DNA of 64,000 nt from Tachypleus tridentatus (GCF_004210375.1 NC_134831.1:5766001-5830000); one strand, 5' to 3'. Numbered from the stretch's first letter, positions 1 through 13,542 are shown. The notes: generated by a model from the sequence alone, not told the origin. Numbers and translations: made by a program.

Positions 1-3000
1 AGTAGAATGTTGTTCTGCATCTGTCTTTATACTACTATATAAGTAGAATGTTGTTCTGCATCTGTCTTTATACTACTATATAAGTAGAATGTTGTTCTGC
101 ATGTGTCTTTATACTACTATATAAGTAGAATGTTGTTCTGCATCTGTCTTTATACTACTATATAAGTAGAATGTTGTTCTGCATCTGTCTTTATACTACT
201 ATATAAGTAGAATGTTGTTCTGCATCTGTCTTTATACTACTATATAAGTAGAATGTTGTTCTGCATCTGTCTTTATACTACTATATAAGTAGAATGTTGT
301 TCTGCATCTGTCTTTATACTACTATATAAGTAGAATGTTGTTCTGCATCTGTCTTTATACTACTATATAAGTAGAATGTTGTTCTGCATCTGTCTTTATA
401 CTACTATATAAGTAGAATGTTGTTCTGCATCTGTCTTTATACTACTGCATCTGTCTTTATACTACTATATAAGTAGAATGTTGTTCTGCATCTGTCTTTA
501 TACTACTATATAAGTAGAATGTTGTTCTGCATCTGTCTTTATACTACTATATAAGTAGAATGTTGTTCTGCATCTGTCTTTATACTACTATATAAGTAGA
601 ATGTTGTTCTGCATCTGTCTTTATACTACTATATAAGTAGAATGTTGTTCTGCATCTGTCTTTATACTACTATATAAGTAGAATGTTGTTCTGCATCTGT
701 CTTTATACTACTATATAAGTAGAATGTTGTTCTGCATCTGTCTTTATACTACTATATAAGTAGAATGTTGTTCTGCATCTGTCTTTATACTACTATATAA
801 GTAGAATGTTGTTCTGCATCTGTCTTTATACTACTATATAAGTAGAATGTTGTTCTGCATCTGTCTTTATACTACTATATAAGTAGAATGTTGTTCTGCA
901 TGTGTCTTTATACTACTATATAAGTAGAATGTTGTTCTGCATCTGTCTTTATACTACTATATAAGTAGAATGTTGTTCTGCATCTGTCTTTATACTACTA
1001 TATAAGTAGAATGTTGTTCTGCATCTGTCTTTATACTACTATATAAGTAGAATGTTGTTCTGCATCTGTCTTTATACTACTATATAAGTAGAATGTTGTT
1101 CTGCATCTGTCTTTATACTACTATATAAGTAGAATGTTGTTCTGCATCTGTCTTTATACTACTATATAAGTAGAATGTTGTTCTGCATCTGTCTTTATAC
1201 TACTATATAAGTAGAATGTTGTTCTGCATCTGTCTTTATACTACTATATAAGTAGAATGTTGTTCTGCATCTGTCTTTATACTACTATATAAGTAGAATG
1301 TTGTTCTGCATCTGTCTTTATACTACTATATAAGTAGAATGTTGTTCTGCATCTGTCTTTATACTACTATATAAGTAGAATGTTGTTCTGCATCTGTCTT
1401 TATACTACTATATAAGTAGAATGTTGTTCTGCATCTGTCTTTATACTACTATATAAGTAGAATGTTGTTCTGCATCTGTCTTTATACTACTATATAAGTA
1501 GAATGTTGTTCTGCATCTGTCTTTATACTACTATATAAGTAGAATGTTGTTCTGCATCTGTCTTTATACTACTATATAAGTAGAATGTTGTTCTGCATCT
1601 GTCTTTATACTACTATATAAGTAGAATGTTGTTCTGCATCTGTCTTTATACTACTATATAAGTAGAATGTTGTTCTGCATCTGTCTTTATACTACTATAT
1701 AAGTAGAATGTTGTTCTGCATGTGTCTTTATACTACTATATAAGTAGAATGTTGTTCTGCATCTGTCTTTATACTACTATATAAGTAGAATGTTGTTCTG
1801 CATCTGTCTTTATACTACTATATAAGTAGAATGTTGTTCTGCATCTGTCTTTATACTACTACTATATAAGTAGAATGTTGTTCTGCATCTGTCTTTATAC
1901 TACTATATAAGTAGAATGTTGTTCTGCATCTGTCTTTATACTACTATATAAGTAGAATGTTGTTCTGCATCTGTCTTTATCTTTATACTACTATATAAGT
2001 AGAATGTTGTTCTGCATCTGTCTTTATACTACTATATAAGTAGAATGTTGTTCTGCATCTGTCTTTATACTACTATATAAGTAGAATGTTGTTCTGCATC
2101 TGTCTTTATACTACTATATAAGTAGAATGTTGTTCTGCATCTGTCTTTATACTACTATATAAGTAGAATGTTGTTCTGCATCTGTCTTTATACTACTATA
2201 TAAGTAGAATGTTGTTCTGCATGTGTCTTTATACTACTATATAAGTAGAATGTTGTTCTGCATCTGTCTTTATACTACTATATAAGTAGAATGTTGTTCT
2301 GCATCTGTCTTTATACTACTATATAAGTAGAATGTTGTTCTGCATGTGTCTTTATACTACTATATAAGTAGAATGTTGTTCTGCATCTGTCTTTATACTA
2401 CTATATAAGTAGAATGTTGTTCTGCATCTGTCTTTATACTACTATATAAGTAGAATGTTGTTCTGCATCTGTCTTTATACTACTATATAAGTAGAATGTT
2501 GTTCTGCATCTGTCTTTATACTACTATATAAGTAGAATGTTGTTCTGCATCTGTCTTTATACTACTATATAAGTAGAATGTTGTTCTGCATCTGTCTTTA
2601 TACTACTATATAAGTAGAATGTTGTTCTGCATCTGTCTTTATACTACTATATAAGTAGAATGTTGTTCTGCATCTGTCTTTATACTACTATATAAGTAGA
2701 ATGTTGTTCTGCATCTGTCTTTATACTACTATATAAGTAGAATGTTGTTCTGCATGTGTCTTTATACTACTATATAAGTAGAATGTTGTTCTGCATCTGT
2801 CTTTATACTACTATATAAGTAGAATGTTGTTCTGCATCTGTCTTTATACTACTATATAAGTAGAATGTTGTTCTGCATCTGTCTTTATACTACTATATAA
2901 GTAGAATGTTGTTCTGCATCTGTCTTTATACTACTATATAAGTAGAATGTTGTTCTGCATCTGTCTTTATACTACTATATAAGTAGAATGTTGTTCTGCA

Positions 3001-6000
3001 TGTGTCTTTATACTACTATATAAGTAGAATGTTGTTCTGCATCTGTCTTTATACTACTATATAAGTAGAATGTTGTTCTGCATGTGTCTTTATACTACTA
3101 TATAAGTAGAATGTTGTTCTGCATCTGTCTTTATACTACTATATAAGTAGAATGTTGTTCTGCATCTGTCTTTATACTACTATATAAGTAGAATGTTGTT
3201 CTGCATCTGTCTTTATACTACTATATAAGTAGAATGTTGTTCTGCATCTGTCTTTATACTACTATATAAGTAGAATGTTGTTCTGCATCTGTCTTTATAC
3301 TACTATATAAGTAGAATGTTGTTCTGCATCTGTCTTTATACTACTATATAAGTAGAATGTTGTTCTGCATCTGTCTTTATACTACTATATAAGTAGAATG
3401 TTGTTCTGCATCTGTCTTTATACTACTATATAAGTAGAATGTTGTTCTGCATCTGTCTTTATACTACTATATAAGTAGAATGTTGTTCTGCATGTGTCTT
3501 TATACTACTATATAAGTAGAATGTTGTTCTGCATCTGTCTTTATACTACTATATAAGTAGAATGTTGTTCTGCATCTGTCTTTATACTACTATATAAGTA
3601 GAATGTTGTTCTGCATCTGTCTTTATACTACTATATAAGTAGAATGTTGTTCTGCATCTGTCTTTATACTACTATATAAGTAGAATGTTGTTCTGCATCT
3701 GTCTTTATACTACTATATAAGTAGAATGTTGTTCTGCATCTGTCTTTATACTACTATATAAGTAGAATGTTGTTCTGCATCTGTCTTTATACTACTATAT
3801 AAGTAGAATGTTGTTCTGCATCTGTCTTTATACTACTATATAAGTAGAATGTTGTTCTGCATCTGTCTTTATACTACTATATAAGTAGAATGTTGTTCTG
3901 CATCTGTCTTTATACTACTATATAAGTAGAATGTTGTTCTGCATCTGTCTTTATACTACTATATAAGTAGAATGTTGTTCTGCATCTGTCTTTATACTAC
4001 TATATAAGTAGAATGTTGTTCTGCATCTGTCTTTATACTACTATATAAGTAGAATGTTGTTCTGCATCTGTCTTTATACTACTATATAAGTAGAATGTTG
4101 TTCTGCATCTGTCTTTATACTACTATATAAGTAGAATGTTGTTCTGCATCTGTCTTTATACTACTATATAAGTAGAATGTTGTTCTGCATCTGTCTTTAT
4201 ACTACTATATAAGTAGAATGTTGTTCTGCATCTGTCTTTATACTACTATATAAGTAGAATGTTGTTCTGCATCTGTCTTTATACTACTATATAAGTAGAA
4301 TGTTGTTCTGCATCTGTCTTTATACTACTATATAAGTAGAATGTTGTTCTGCATCTGTCTTTATACTACTATATAAGTAGAATGTTGTTCTGCATCTGTC
4401 TTTATACTACTATATAAGTAGAATGTTGTTCTGCATCTGTCTTTATACTACTATATAAGTAGAATGTTGTTCTGCATCTGTCTTTATACTACTATATAAG
4501 TAGAATGTTGTTCTGCATCTGTCTTTATACTACTATATAAGTAGAATGTTGTTCTGCATCTGTCTTTATACTACTATATAAGTAGAATGTTGTTCTGCAT
4601 CTGTCTTTATACTACTATATAAGTAGAATGTTGTTCTGCATCTGTCTTTATACTACTATATAAGTAGAATGTTGTTCTGCATCTGTCTTTATACTACTAT
4701 ATAAGTAGAATGTTGTTCTGCATGTGTCTTTATACTACTATATAAGTAGAATGTTGTTCTGCATCTGTCTTTATACTACTATATAAGTAGAATGTTGTTC
4801 TGCATCTGTCTTTATACTACTATATAAGTAGAATGTTGTTCTGCATCTGTCTTTATACTACTATATAAGTAGAATGTTGTTCTGCATCTGTCTTTATACT
4901 ACTATATAAGTAGAATGTTGTTCTGCATCTGTCTTTATACTACTATATAAGTAGAATGTTGTTCTGCATCTGTCTTTATACTACTATATAAGTAGAATGT
5001 TGTTCTGCATCTGTCTTTATACTACTATATAAGTAGAATGTTGTTCTGCATCTGTCTTTATACTACTATATAAGTAGAATGTTGTTCTGCATCTGTCTTT
5101 ATACTACTATATAAGTAGAATGTTGTTCTGCATCTGTCTTTATACTACTATATAAGTAGAATGTTGTTCTGCATCTGTCTTTATACTACTATATAAGTAG
5201 AATGTTGTTCTGCATCTGTCTTTATACTACTATATAAGTAGAATGTTGTTCTGCATCTGTCTTTATACTACTATATAAGTAGAATGTTGTTCTGCATCTG
5301 TCTTTATACTACTATATAAGTAGAATGTTGTTCTGCATCTGTCTTTATACTACTATATAAGTAGAATGTTGTTCTGCATCTGTCTTTATACTACTATATA
5401 AGTAGAATGTTGTTCTGCATCTGTCTTTATACTACTATATAAGTAGAATGTTGTTCTGCATCTGTCTTTATACTACTATATAAGTAGAATGTTGTTCTGC
5501 ATCTGTCTTTATACTACTATATAAGTAGAATGTTGTTCTGCATGTGTCTTTATACTACTATATAAGTAGAATGTTGTTCTGCATCTGTCTTTATACTACT
5601 ATATAAGTAGAATGTTGTTCTGCATCTGTCTTTATACTACTATATAAGTAGAATGTTGTTCTGCATCTGTCTTTATACTACTATATAAGTAGAATGTTGT
5701 TCTGCATCTGTCTTTATACTACTATATAAGTAGAATGTTGTTCTGCATCTGTCTTTATACTACTATATAAGTAGAATGTTGTTCTGCATCTGTCTTTATA
5801 CTACTATATAAGTAGAATGTTGTTCTGCATCTGTCTTTATACTACTATATAAGTAGAATGTTGTTCTGCATCTGTCTTTATACTACTATATATAAGTAGA
5901 ATGTTGTTCTGCATCTGTCTTTATACTACTATATAAGTAGAATGTTGTTCTGCATCTGTCTTTATACTACTATATAAGTAGAATGTTGTTCTGCATCTGT

Positions 6001-9000
6001 CTTTATACTACTATATAAGTAGAATGTTGTTCTGCATCTGTCTTTATACTACTATATAAGTAGAATGTTGTTCTGCATCTGTCTTTATACTACTATATAA
6101 GTAGAATGTTGTTCTGCATCTGTCTTTATACTACTATATAAGTAGAATGTTGTTCTGCATCTGTCTTTATACTACTATATAAGTAGAATGTTGTTCTGCA
6201 TCTGTCTTTATACTACTATATAAGTAGAATGTTGTTCTGCATGTGTCTTTATACTACTATATAAGTAGAATGTTGTTCTGCATCTGTCTTTATACTACTA
6301 TATAAGTAGAATGTTGTTCTGCATCTGTCTTTATACTACTATATAAGTAGAATGTTGTTCTGCATCTGTCTTTATACTACTATATAAGTAGAATGTTGTT
6401 CTGCATCTGTCTTTATACTACTATATAAGTAGAATGTTGTTCTGCATCTGTCTTTATACTACTATATAAGTAGAATGTTGTTCTGCATCTGTCTTTATAC
6501 TACTATATAAGTAGAATGTTGTTCTGCATCTGTCTTTATACTACTATATAAGTAGAATGTTGTTCTGCATCTGTCTTTATACTACTATATAAGTAGAATG
6601 TTGTTCTGCATCTGTCTTTATACTACTATATAAGTAGAATGTTGTTCTGCATCTGTCTTTATACTACTATATAAGTAGAATGTTGTTCTGCATCTGTCTT
6701 TATACTACTATATAAGTAGAATGTTGTTCTGCATCTGTCTTTATACTACTATATAAGTAGAATGTTGTTCTGCATCTGTCTTTATACTACTATATAAGTA
6801 GAATGTTGTTCTGCATCTGTCTTTATACTACTATATAAGTAGAATGTTGTTCTGCATCTGTCTTTATACTACTATATAAGTAGAATGTTGTTCTGCATCT
6901 GTCTTTATACTACTATATAAGTAGAATGTTGTTCTGCATCTGTCTTTATACTACTATATAAGTAGAATGTTGTTCTGCATGTGTCTTTATACTACTATAT
7001 AAGTAGAATGTTGTTCTGCATCTGTCTTTATACTACTATATAAGTAGAATGTTGTTCTGCATCTGTCTTTATACTACTATATAAGTAGAATGTTGTTCTG
7101 CATCTGTCTTTATACTACTATATAAGTAGAATGTTGTTCTGCATCTGTCTTTATACTACTATATAAGTAGAATGTTGTTCTGCATCTGTCTTTATACTAC
7201 TATATAAGTAGAATGTTGTTCTGCATCTGTCTTTATACTACTATATAAGTAGAATGTTGTTCTGCATCTGTCTTTATACTACTATATAAGTAGAATGTTG
7301 TTCTGCATCTGTCTTTATACTACTATATAAGTAGAATGTTGTTCTGCATCTGTCTTTATACTACTATATAAGTAGAATGTTGTTCTGCATCTGTCTTTAT
7401 ACTACTATATAAGTAGAATGTTGTTCTGCATCTGTCTTTATACTACTATATAAGTAGAATGTTGTTCTGCATCTGTCTTTATACTACTATATAAGTAGAA
7501 TGTTGTTCTGCATCTGTCTTTATACTACTATATAAGTAGAATGTTGTTCTGCATCTGTCTTTATACTACTATATAAGTAGAATGTTGTTCTGCATCTGTC
7601 TTTATACTACTATATAAGTAGAATGTTGTTCTGCATGTGTCTTTATACTACTATATAAGTAGAATGTTGTTCTGCATCTGTCTTTATACTACTATATAAG
7701 TAGAATGTTGTTCTGCATGTGTCTTTATACTACTATATAAGTAGAATGTTGTTCTGCATCTGTCTTTATACTACTATATAAGTAGAATGTTGTTCTGCAT
7801 CTGTCTTTATACTACTATATAAGTAGAATGTTGTTCTGCATCTGTCTTTATACTACTATATAAGTAGAATGTTGTTCTGCATGTGTCTTTATACTACTAT
7901 ATAAGTAGAATGTTGTTCTGCATCTGTCTTTATACTACTATATAAGTAGAATGTTGTTCTGCATCTGTCTTTATACTACTATATAAGTAGAATGTTGTTC
8001 TGCATCTGTCTTTATACTACTATATAAGTAGAATGTTGTTCTGCATCTGTCTTTATACTACTATATAAGTAGAATGTTGTTCTGCATCTGTCTTTATACT
8101 ACTATATAAGTAGAATGTTGTTCTGCATGTGTCTTTATACTACTATATAAGTAGAATGTTGTTCTGCATCTGTCTTTATACTACTATATAAGTAGAATGT
8201 TGTTCTGCATGTGTCTTTATACTACTATATAAGTAGAATGTTGTTCTGCATCTGTCTTTATACTACTATATAAGTAGAATGTTGTTCTGCATGTGTCTTT
8301 ATACTACTATATAAGTAGAATGTTGTTCTGCATCTGTCTTTATACTACTATATAAGTAGAATGTTGTTCTGCATCTGTCTTTATACTACTATATAAGTAG
8401 AATGTTGTTCTGCATCTGTCTTTATACTACTATATAAGTAGAATGTTGTTCTGCATCTGTCTTTATACTACTATATAAGTAGAATGTTGTTCTACATGTG
8501 TCTTTATACTACTATATAAGTAGAATGTTGTTCTGCATCTGTCTTTATACTACTATATAAGTAGAATGTTGTTCTGCATGTGTCTTTATACTACTATATA
8601 AGTAGAATGTTGTTCTGCATCTGTCTTTATACTACTATATAAGTAGAATGTTGTTCTGCATCTGTCTTTATACTACTATATAAGTAGAATGTTGTTCTGC
8701 ATGTGTCTTTATACTACTATATAAGTAGAATGTTGTTCTGCATGTGTCTTTATACTACTATATAAGTAGAATGTTGTTCTGCATCTGTCTTTATACTACT
8801 ATATAAGTAGAATGTTGTTCTGCATGTGTCTTTATACTACTATATAAGTAGAATGTTGTTCTGCATCTGTCTTTATACTACTATATAAGTAGAATGTTGT
8901 TCTGCATGTGTCTTTATACTACTATATAAGTAGAATGTTGTTCTGCATCTGTCTTTATACTACTATATAAGTAGAATGTTGTTCTGCATGTGTCTTTATA

Positions 9001-9945
9001 CTACTATATAAGTAGAATGTTGTTCTGCATCTGTCTTTATACTACTATATAAGTAGAATGTTGTTCTGCATGTGTCTTTATACTACTATATAAGTAGAAT
9101 GTTGTTCTGCATCTGTCTTTATACTACTATATAAGTAGAATGTTGTTCTGCATGTGTCTTTATACTACTATATAAGTAGAATGTTGTTCTGCATCTGTCT
9201 TTATACTACTATATAAGTAGAATGTTGTTCTGCATGTGTCTTTATACTACTATATAAGTAGAATGTTGTTCTGCATGTGTCTTTATACTACTATATAAGT
9301 AGAATGTTGTTCTGCATGTGTCTTTATACTACTATATAAGTAGAATGTTGTTCTGCATGTGTCTTTATACTACTATATAAGTAGAATGTTGTTCTGCATG
9401 TGTCTTTATACTACTATATAAGTAGAATGTTGTTCTGCATCTGTCTTTATACTACTATATAAGTAGAATGTTGTTCTGCATCTGTCTTTATACTACTATA
9501 TAAGTAGAATGTTGTTCTGCATCTGTTTTTATACTACTATATAAGTAGAATGTTGTTCTGCATGTGTCTTTATACTACTATATAAGTAGAATGTTGTTCT
9601 GCATGTGTCTTTATACTACTATATAAGTAGAATGTTGTTCTGCATCTGTCTTTATACTACTATATAAGTAGAATGTTGTTCTGCATCTGTCTTTATACTA
9701 CTATATAAGTAGAATGTTGTTCTGCATCTGTCTTTATACTACTATATAAGTAGAATGTTGTTCTGCATCTGTCTTTATACTACTATATAAGTAGAATGTT
9801 GTTCTGCATCTGTCTTTATACTACTATATAAGTAGAATGTTGTTCTGCATGTGTCTTTATACTACTATATAAGTAGAATGTTGTTCTGCATCTGTCTTTA
9901 TACTACTATATAAGTAGAATATTGTTCTACATGTCTCTTTAAAAT
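1..9945. repeat. 41-bp satellite array, about 241 units
   Basis: A head-to-tail array with a 41-bp unit starting AGTAGAATGTTGTTCTGCAT and ending CTACTATATA. Counting by phase, with four length variants allowed for, gives 241 full units to 9912, then a decayed partial unit from 9913. The length variants are a 20-bp internal duplication in the unit starting at 411, +3 near 1860, +6 near 1980 and +2 near 5890. The main sequence variant is C or G at unit position 21 (36 G units by my count). The window opens inside the array. The unit length is not a multiple of 3 and each unit contains stops, so it is not coding. Confidence 0.98.
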
Positions 9946-10224
9946 GCTCAATATACGAGTATCGCGTTTTGGAAATCGGTGTGACACATCATAAAGCGAT
10001 ATTATTCCTATAACAACAATATACTGTCGAAAGCTCGAAGTTGATTATGAAGCAGTTGTTTCGATTGTCGTTGTTCTCACCAAGGCTAAGATACAACTTT
10101 TGTCTTATGCAAATTAACATTGTAAAGTGTGATCAACCCTGTACTCTGTAAGATGTACAAGTGTAAACAGACTGCGTATGCTTGAGAGAATTATATGTAT
10201 CCCTCTTCTTTCAAGAAAAGGAAA
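9946..10224. other. unique flank of the satellite
   Basis: Single-copy-looking DNA directly after the last decayed satellite unit. No reading frame, repeat or RNA signal is visible. Confidence 0.6.
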
Positions 10225-10488
10225 TGTTTGTTTGTTGAATTTCGCACAAAGCTACACGAGGGCTATCTGCGCTAGCCGTCCCTAATTTAGCAGTGTAAGA
10301 ATAGAGGGAAGGCAGCTAGTCATCACAACCCACAGCCAACTCTTGGGCTACTCTTTTACCAATAAATAGTGAGATTGACCGTCACATTATAACGCCCCCA
10401 TGGGTGAAAAGGCGAGCATATTTGATGCGAACCCGGGAACCCTCGGATTACGAGTCGCACGCCTTAACTCACCTGGCCATGCCGGGTC
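10225..10488 (-). mobile_element. SINE A, near full length
   Basis: On the minus strand the order is tRNA-like head (A box near 10475, B box near 10430), conserved body, the GTGTAGCTTTG-type block, then a short CAAACAAA tail. It is diverged from the best copies (59809 and 42829), with an altered B box. No clean target duplication was found. Confidence 0.9.
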
Positions 10489-10536
10489 GAAAGAAATAAG
10501 CTTTATTATAGTTATACAAAATATTTATTTCGAAGG

Positions 10537-10584
10537 ACAGATGGCCCTAGTGTAGCTTTGAGCTAAATTCATAAACAGACAAAG
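10537..10584 (+). mobile_element. SINE 3'-end fragment
   Basis: Only the terminal block (GATGGCCCTAGTGTAGCTTTG-like) and tail are present, consistent with a strongly 5'-truncated insertion. Family A or C cannot be decided. Confidence 0.6.
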
Positions 10585-12460
10585 CTACAATCGATTATTT
10601 TGTAATCCTTCAAGAGATAACCAGTTTAAAAAGAATACTCTAAATTTGTGTAACATAAGAAATCGTCAGTGATTTTAATTCGTTAATATTTGTTCTCCAT
10701 AGTTTATGATTTCAAGCTTTAACATTTAATTAATCAAATTTTATCTGATCCCGTAATAATTGTCCGTGAAAAAGTTTTATTAATATTTTTGTAACTAGAA
10801 AATATTTTAAATTAATACTGAATTATGTCCGAAGAAAACGAATATCGAAAAAAAATACGAGACTAAGAGAACTTCACGATTTCGAAATATATTTATTTAT
10901 CATTCCACAATCTATTATCAAACAAACAATAACATAGTTTAATCTAACACTGATTAATAAATAAATGATGAAAATATTTAGAAGTGACGATTATATTTCG
11001 GTCATAAATAGTTTATTAAACAAAGATATTAAAAAATGTAACTTATGTAAAAACAGTCCATACTATTGTTTTTTTTTAGGTTTTAAGATCTTGTCAGAAT
11101 ATAACTCATTTACTTTTTACATCTTATATTAATAAACTGCAAACAGGAACAAATAACCGAAACGAGTCTTAAATTTAAATATATTTACTTAAATATTTTA
11201 GAATAGAAACTTAGCGATTCGGATGATTTATTTATCTTTTAATTTTTTTAGATATATATTCAAATAAATATTATTGGACGCTCATATCATTCATTTATAA
11301 CAAACAGTATTGGAAAAACAGAAAGGTAAATCATTTTAACATTTATTCCGTTTTGAAATCATTCATTTAGTTTTCTTTACTTTACGAATTGCCGTAAGCT
11401 TCATACATTAATACATTCTAACGGCAACAGAGCAAACACGTTTGAATTTAAAATTATTTTACGAATTAATAATACAATGACAACATTGTTACGTCAATAA
11501 ATATCCACCAGTTCTCAGTGCTTGAAATTTACAAATATTGAAGAAAACTCCTACAAAGACTACAGCAAGTTATAACATTTTGTGGCTATAAAGTAAACAT
11601 GCTGTAATCAACACGTAGCACGTGAATAAAATCGATACGTGTACAGGTAGATGTATTTAAACACGTTTCGTTAAGTGTACAAAGTATTATAACCTAATAC
11701 ACGGAAATTCAACAACTTATGTTTACTGGAAAAAGTGTTTTTATAGAATAAAACTGATAGATAAATTGTTGCTACTTCGACCGACAAAAAGTTTTTAAAT
11801 GTGTATATATATATATATTGAATAATAATGTACATATATATAATCCCAGTAGCACCTCTTGTCATGGAACATTTAGAATGTTGTCCTCTAAACGGACTGA
11901 ACACAATCAGTAACACAAAATTAGAACTATTATGGTTTGGAAAAAAAGCTGAAAATTCGGATGTAAGTTTGTTGGTGGTTAAGTACATAAACTTAGTTTC
12001 TAAACAGTAACCGTGTGTAATATATTGTATTATCAGAACCAAGCCTTAGCAGTATACTATATAAATAATAAAACATTTGGGTGATGGAGTCGGTTGACTA
12101 TACCTAAGCCAATCTCGTCACGTAAAAGAATAAATCAATCAATAGTGGTTAACCATAGCAATCTTGGTAAGATCAGTGAAGTACAATAACATGGAAGTTT
12201 AAGAAAAACCCTAACAGGAGGTTACAATGTTTCATACGAAAATATAACGTCCAAATATTCACGTCCGTTTAGTTTGTTAGCCCTTAATGGAATCGTTAGT
12301 TGGAGCTTAAGTCAGCTATTTTGGGACGACACAAAAGCAAGAGAACAAAGGAAATTTAATGAACTTGTCAACAAATGATGAGAAAGTTTATCATTCTTGA
12401 TGACGTAAAGAAAAGGTTGCAACACCTGTCTTGATCCTATGTGGAAAAGTCAAACTATAC
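10585..12460. other. AT-rich intergenic DNA
   Basis: No recognisable gene. Small overlapping frames around 11671-12042 on both strands have low-complexity Ile/Tyr-rich ends and match no family I know. Short TA runs occur near 11800. Confidence 0.6.
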
Positions 12461-12606
12461 TTTGATGCCACTAATAAATGTTTACTGAACAGTGCTACAT
12501 CTACACGTGTAATGTATTATAATAAAAGTGTGATTTGATGCCACCAATAAACGTTTACAAGACAGCGTGCCACATCTACACGTGTAGTGTATTACAATAT
12601 ACGCTT
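12461..12606. repeat. 73-bp tandem duplication
   Basis: Two adjacent copies (12461 and 12534) each start TTTGATGCCAC and contain ACATCTACACGTGTA, with about ten differences between them. Confidence 0.85.
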
Positions 12607-12921
12607 AGCTGTAAAGCAGCTAACGTTTCTTATATAAAAAAGCTGTATTAGATCTCAAGCAGACGTCTTTTATTCATCTTAACAATGACCTAGGGATTTT
12701 CAAATTCATATCCCTACCTTACCAAATGTTTGCACAGTTTGTGATTTCAAAATCCAATAACATTAGAAGTACCTCTTACCCGAACAATAGATACCAGTTT
12801 ACTAACATCCAGACGAAACTTACTACATTGAAATACGTATACATAAATTTTAAACATCAAATATTTAATGCAGTTACATCTTTACTTGCACTAGGCACGA
12901 ATTTAATATAGCCAGGTACAG

Positions 12922-13084
12922 TGATGTCGAGAAAACCCACTTGTAGAGAAATACATATGCAAAAACGGCTCGTTTGGGTTGAGAAAATATTTTACATAGA
13001 AGAGCGAACAACGTTTCGACCTTCTTCGGTCATCGTCAGGTTCACCTGACCTGTCATCCTGACAAACGAGCCGTTTTTGCATAT
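12922..13084 (-). mobile_element. short Penelope-like (PLE) insertion
   Basis: A 163-bp insert is flanked by a perfect 16-bp duplication (12906-12921 and 13085-13100, core GCCAGGTACAG). Inside are perfect 22-bp inverted arms, 12955-12976 and 13063-13084; the right arm ends exactly at the duplication. Between the arms, on the minus strand, lies a hammerhead-like core. Hammerhead motifs are established features of Penelope-like retroelements, so I infer a non-autonomous or truncated PLE copy. No reverse-transcriptase or endonuclease coding sequence is present. It could instead be another hammerhead-bearing retroelement. Confidence 0.7.
13004..13045 (-). ncRNA. hammerhead ribozyme-like motif
   Basis: Read on the minus strand: stem I GUGAAC (13045-13040), core CUGACGA (13039-13033), one extra U, stem II GACC/GGUC closing a 6-nt loop (13031-13018), GAAA, self-complementary ACGU (13014-13011), U, then GUUCGC (13009-13004), which pairs with stem I with one G-U pair. 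The predicted cut is between 13010 and 13009. The four-base self-complementary stem III fits the small PLE hammerheads known to act as dimers. The extra U before stem II departs from the classic consensus, so activity is uncertain. Confidence 0.65.
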
Positions 13085-13100
13085 ATATAGCCAGGTACAG

Positions 13101-13542
13101 CCCACTCACTACGAAAATGTATTTATACATAATCAACAGAGCACACATTATAATAAATATCTCATTTAACCTCAGTTTAATATTAGCGACAATGAATTTC
13201 GACTTTTTCTACTACCAGAAATTAGCTTATTTGTATTTCATTTTAATGCAAAAGGAGAGAACAGTTTGAAACTGTAAGATGTTACTGGATGTTTGGTTGC
13301 GAATGTAAGAACTAGAAGAAAGAGCTCCTTAGAAACAACTGCATCTAGTTGTTCTCCAGCACAAAACGGTTGTTAAAAAAAATCCTCTCTTTATGAGAAA
13401 CTGTAATCCATCTCACGTCATGCCTTTACATAATTCTGGAAGTGTCGATCGACGATTGGGCTCCGTTTCAAATACCACAGCAATTCAAAGTTCTTGGGTC
13501 TCTGTATTCAAAAAGTGACTCGTGAAGATTTTGTAATGATGT
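13101..13542. other. intergenic, no feature seen
   Basis: No repeat or coding signal could be supported here. Confidence 0.5.

Noticed and set aside
1-9912. Possible CRISPR-like array
   Set aside because: Units are contiguous with no variable spacers, and the setting is eukaryotic; it is a satellite.
1-9912. AGAATGTTGTTCT as a steroid-response or heat-shock element
   Set aside because: The half-site spacing (5 bp between AGAA and TTCT) fits neither consensus well; not supported.
11671-12042. 123-codon minus frame and 60-codon plus frame
   Set aside because: Low-complexity ends from TA repeats, no domain or splice context; probably chance.
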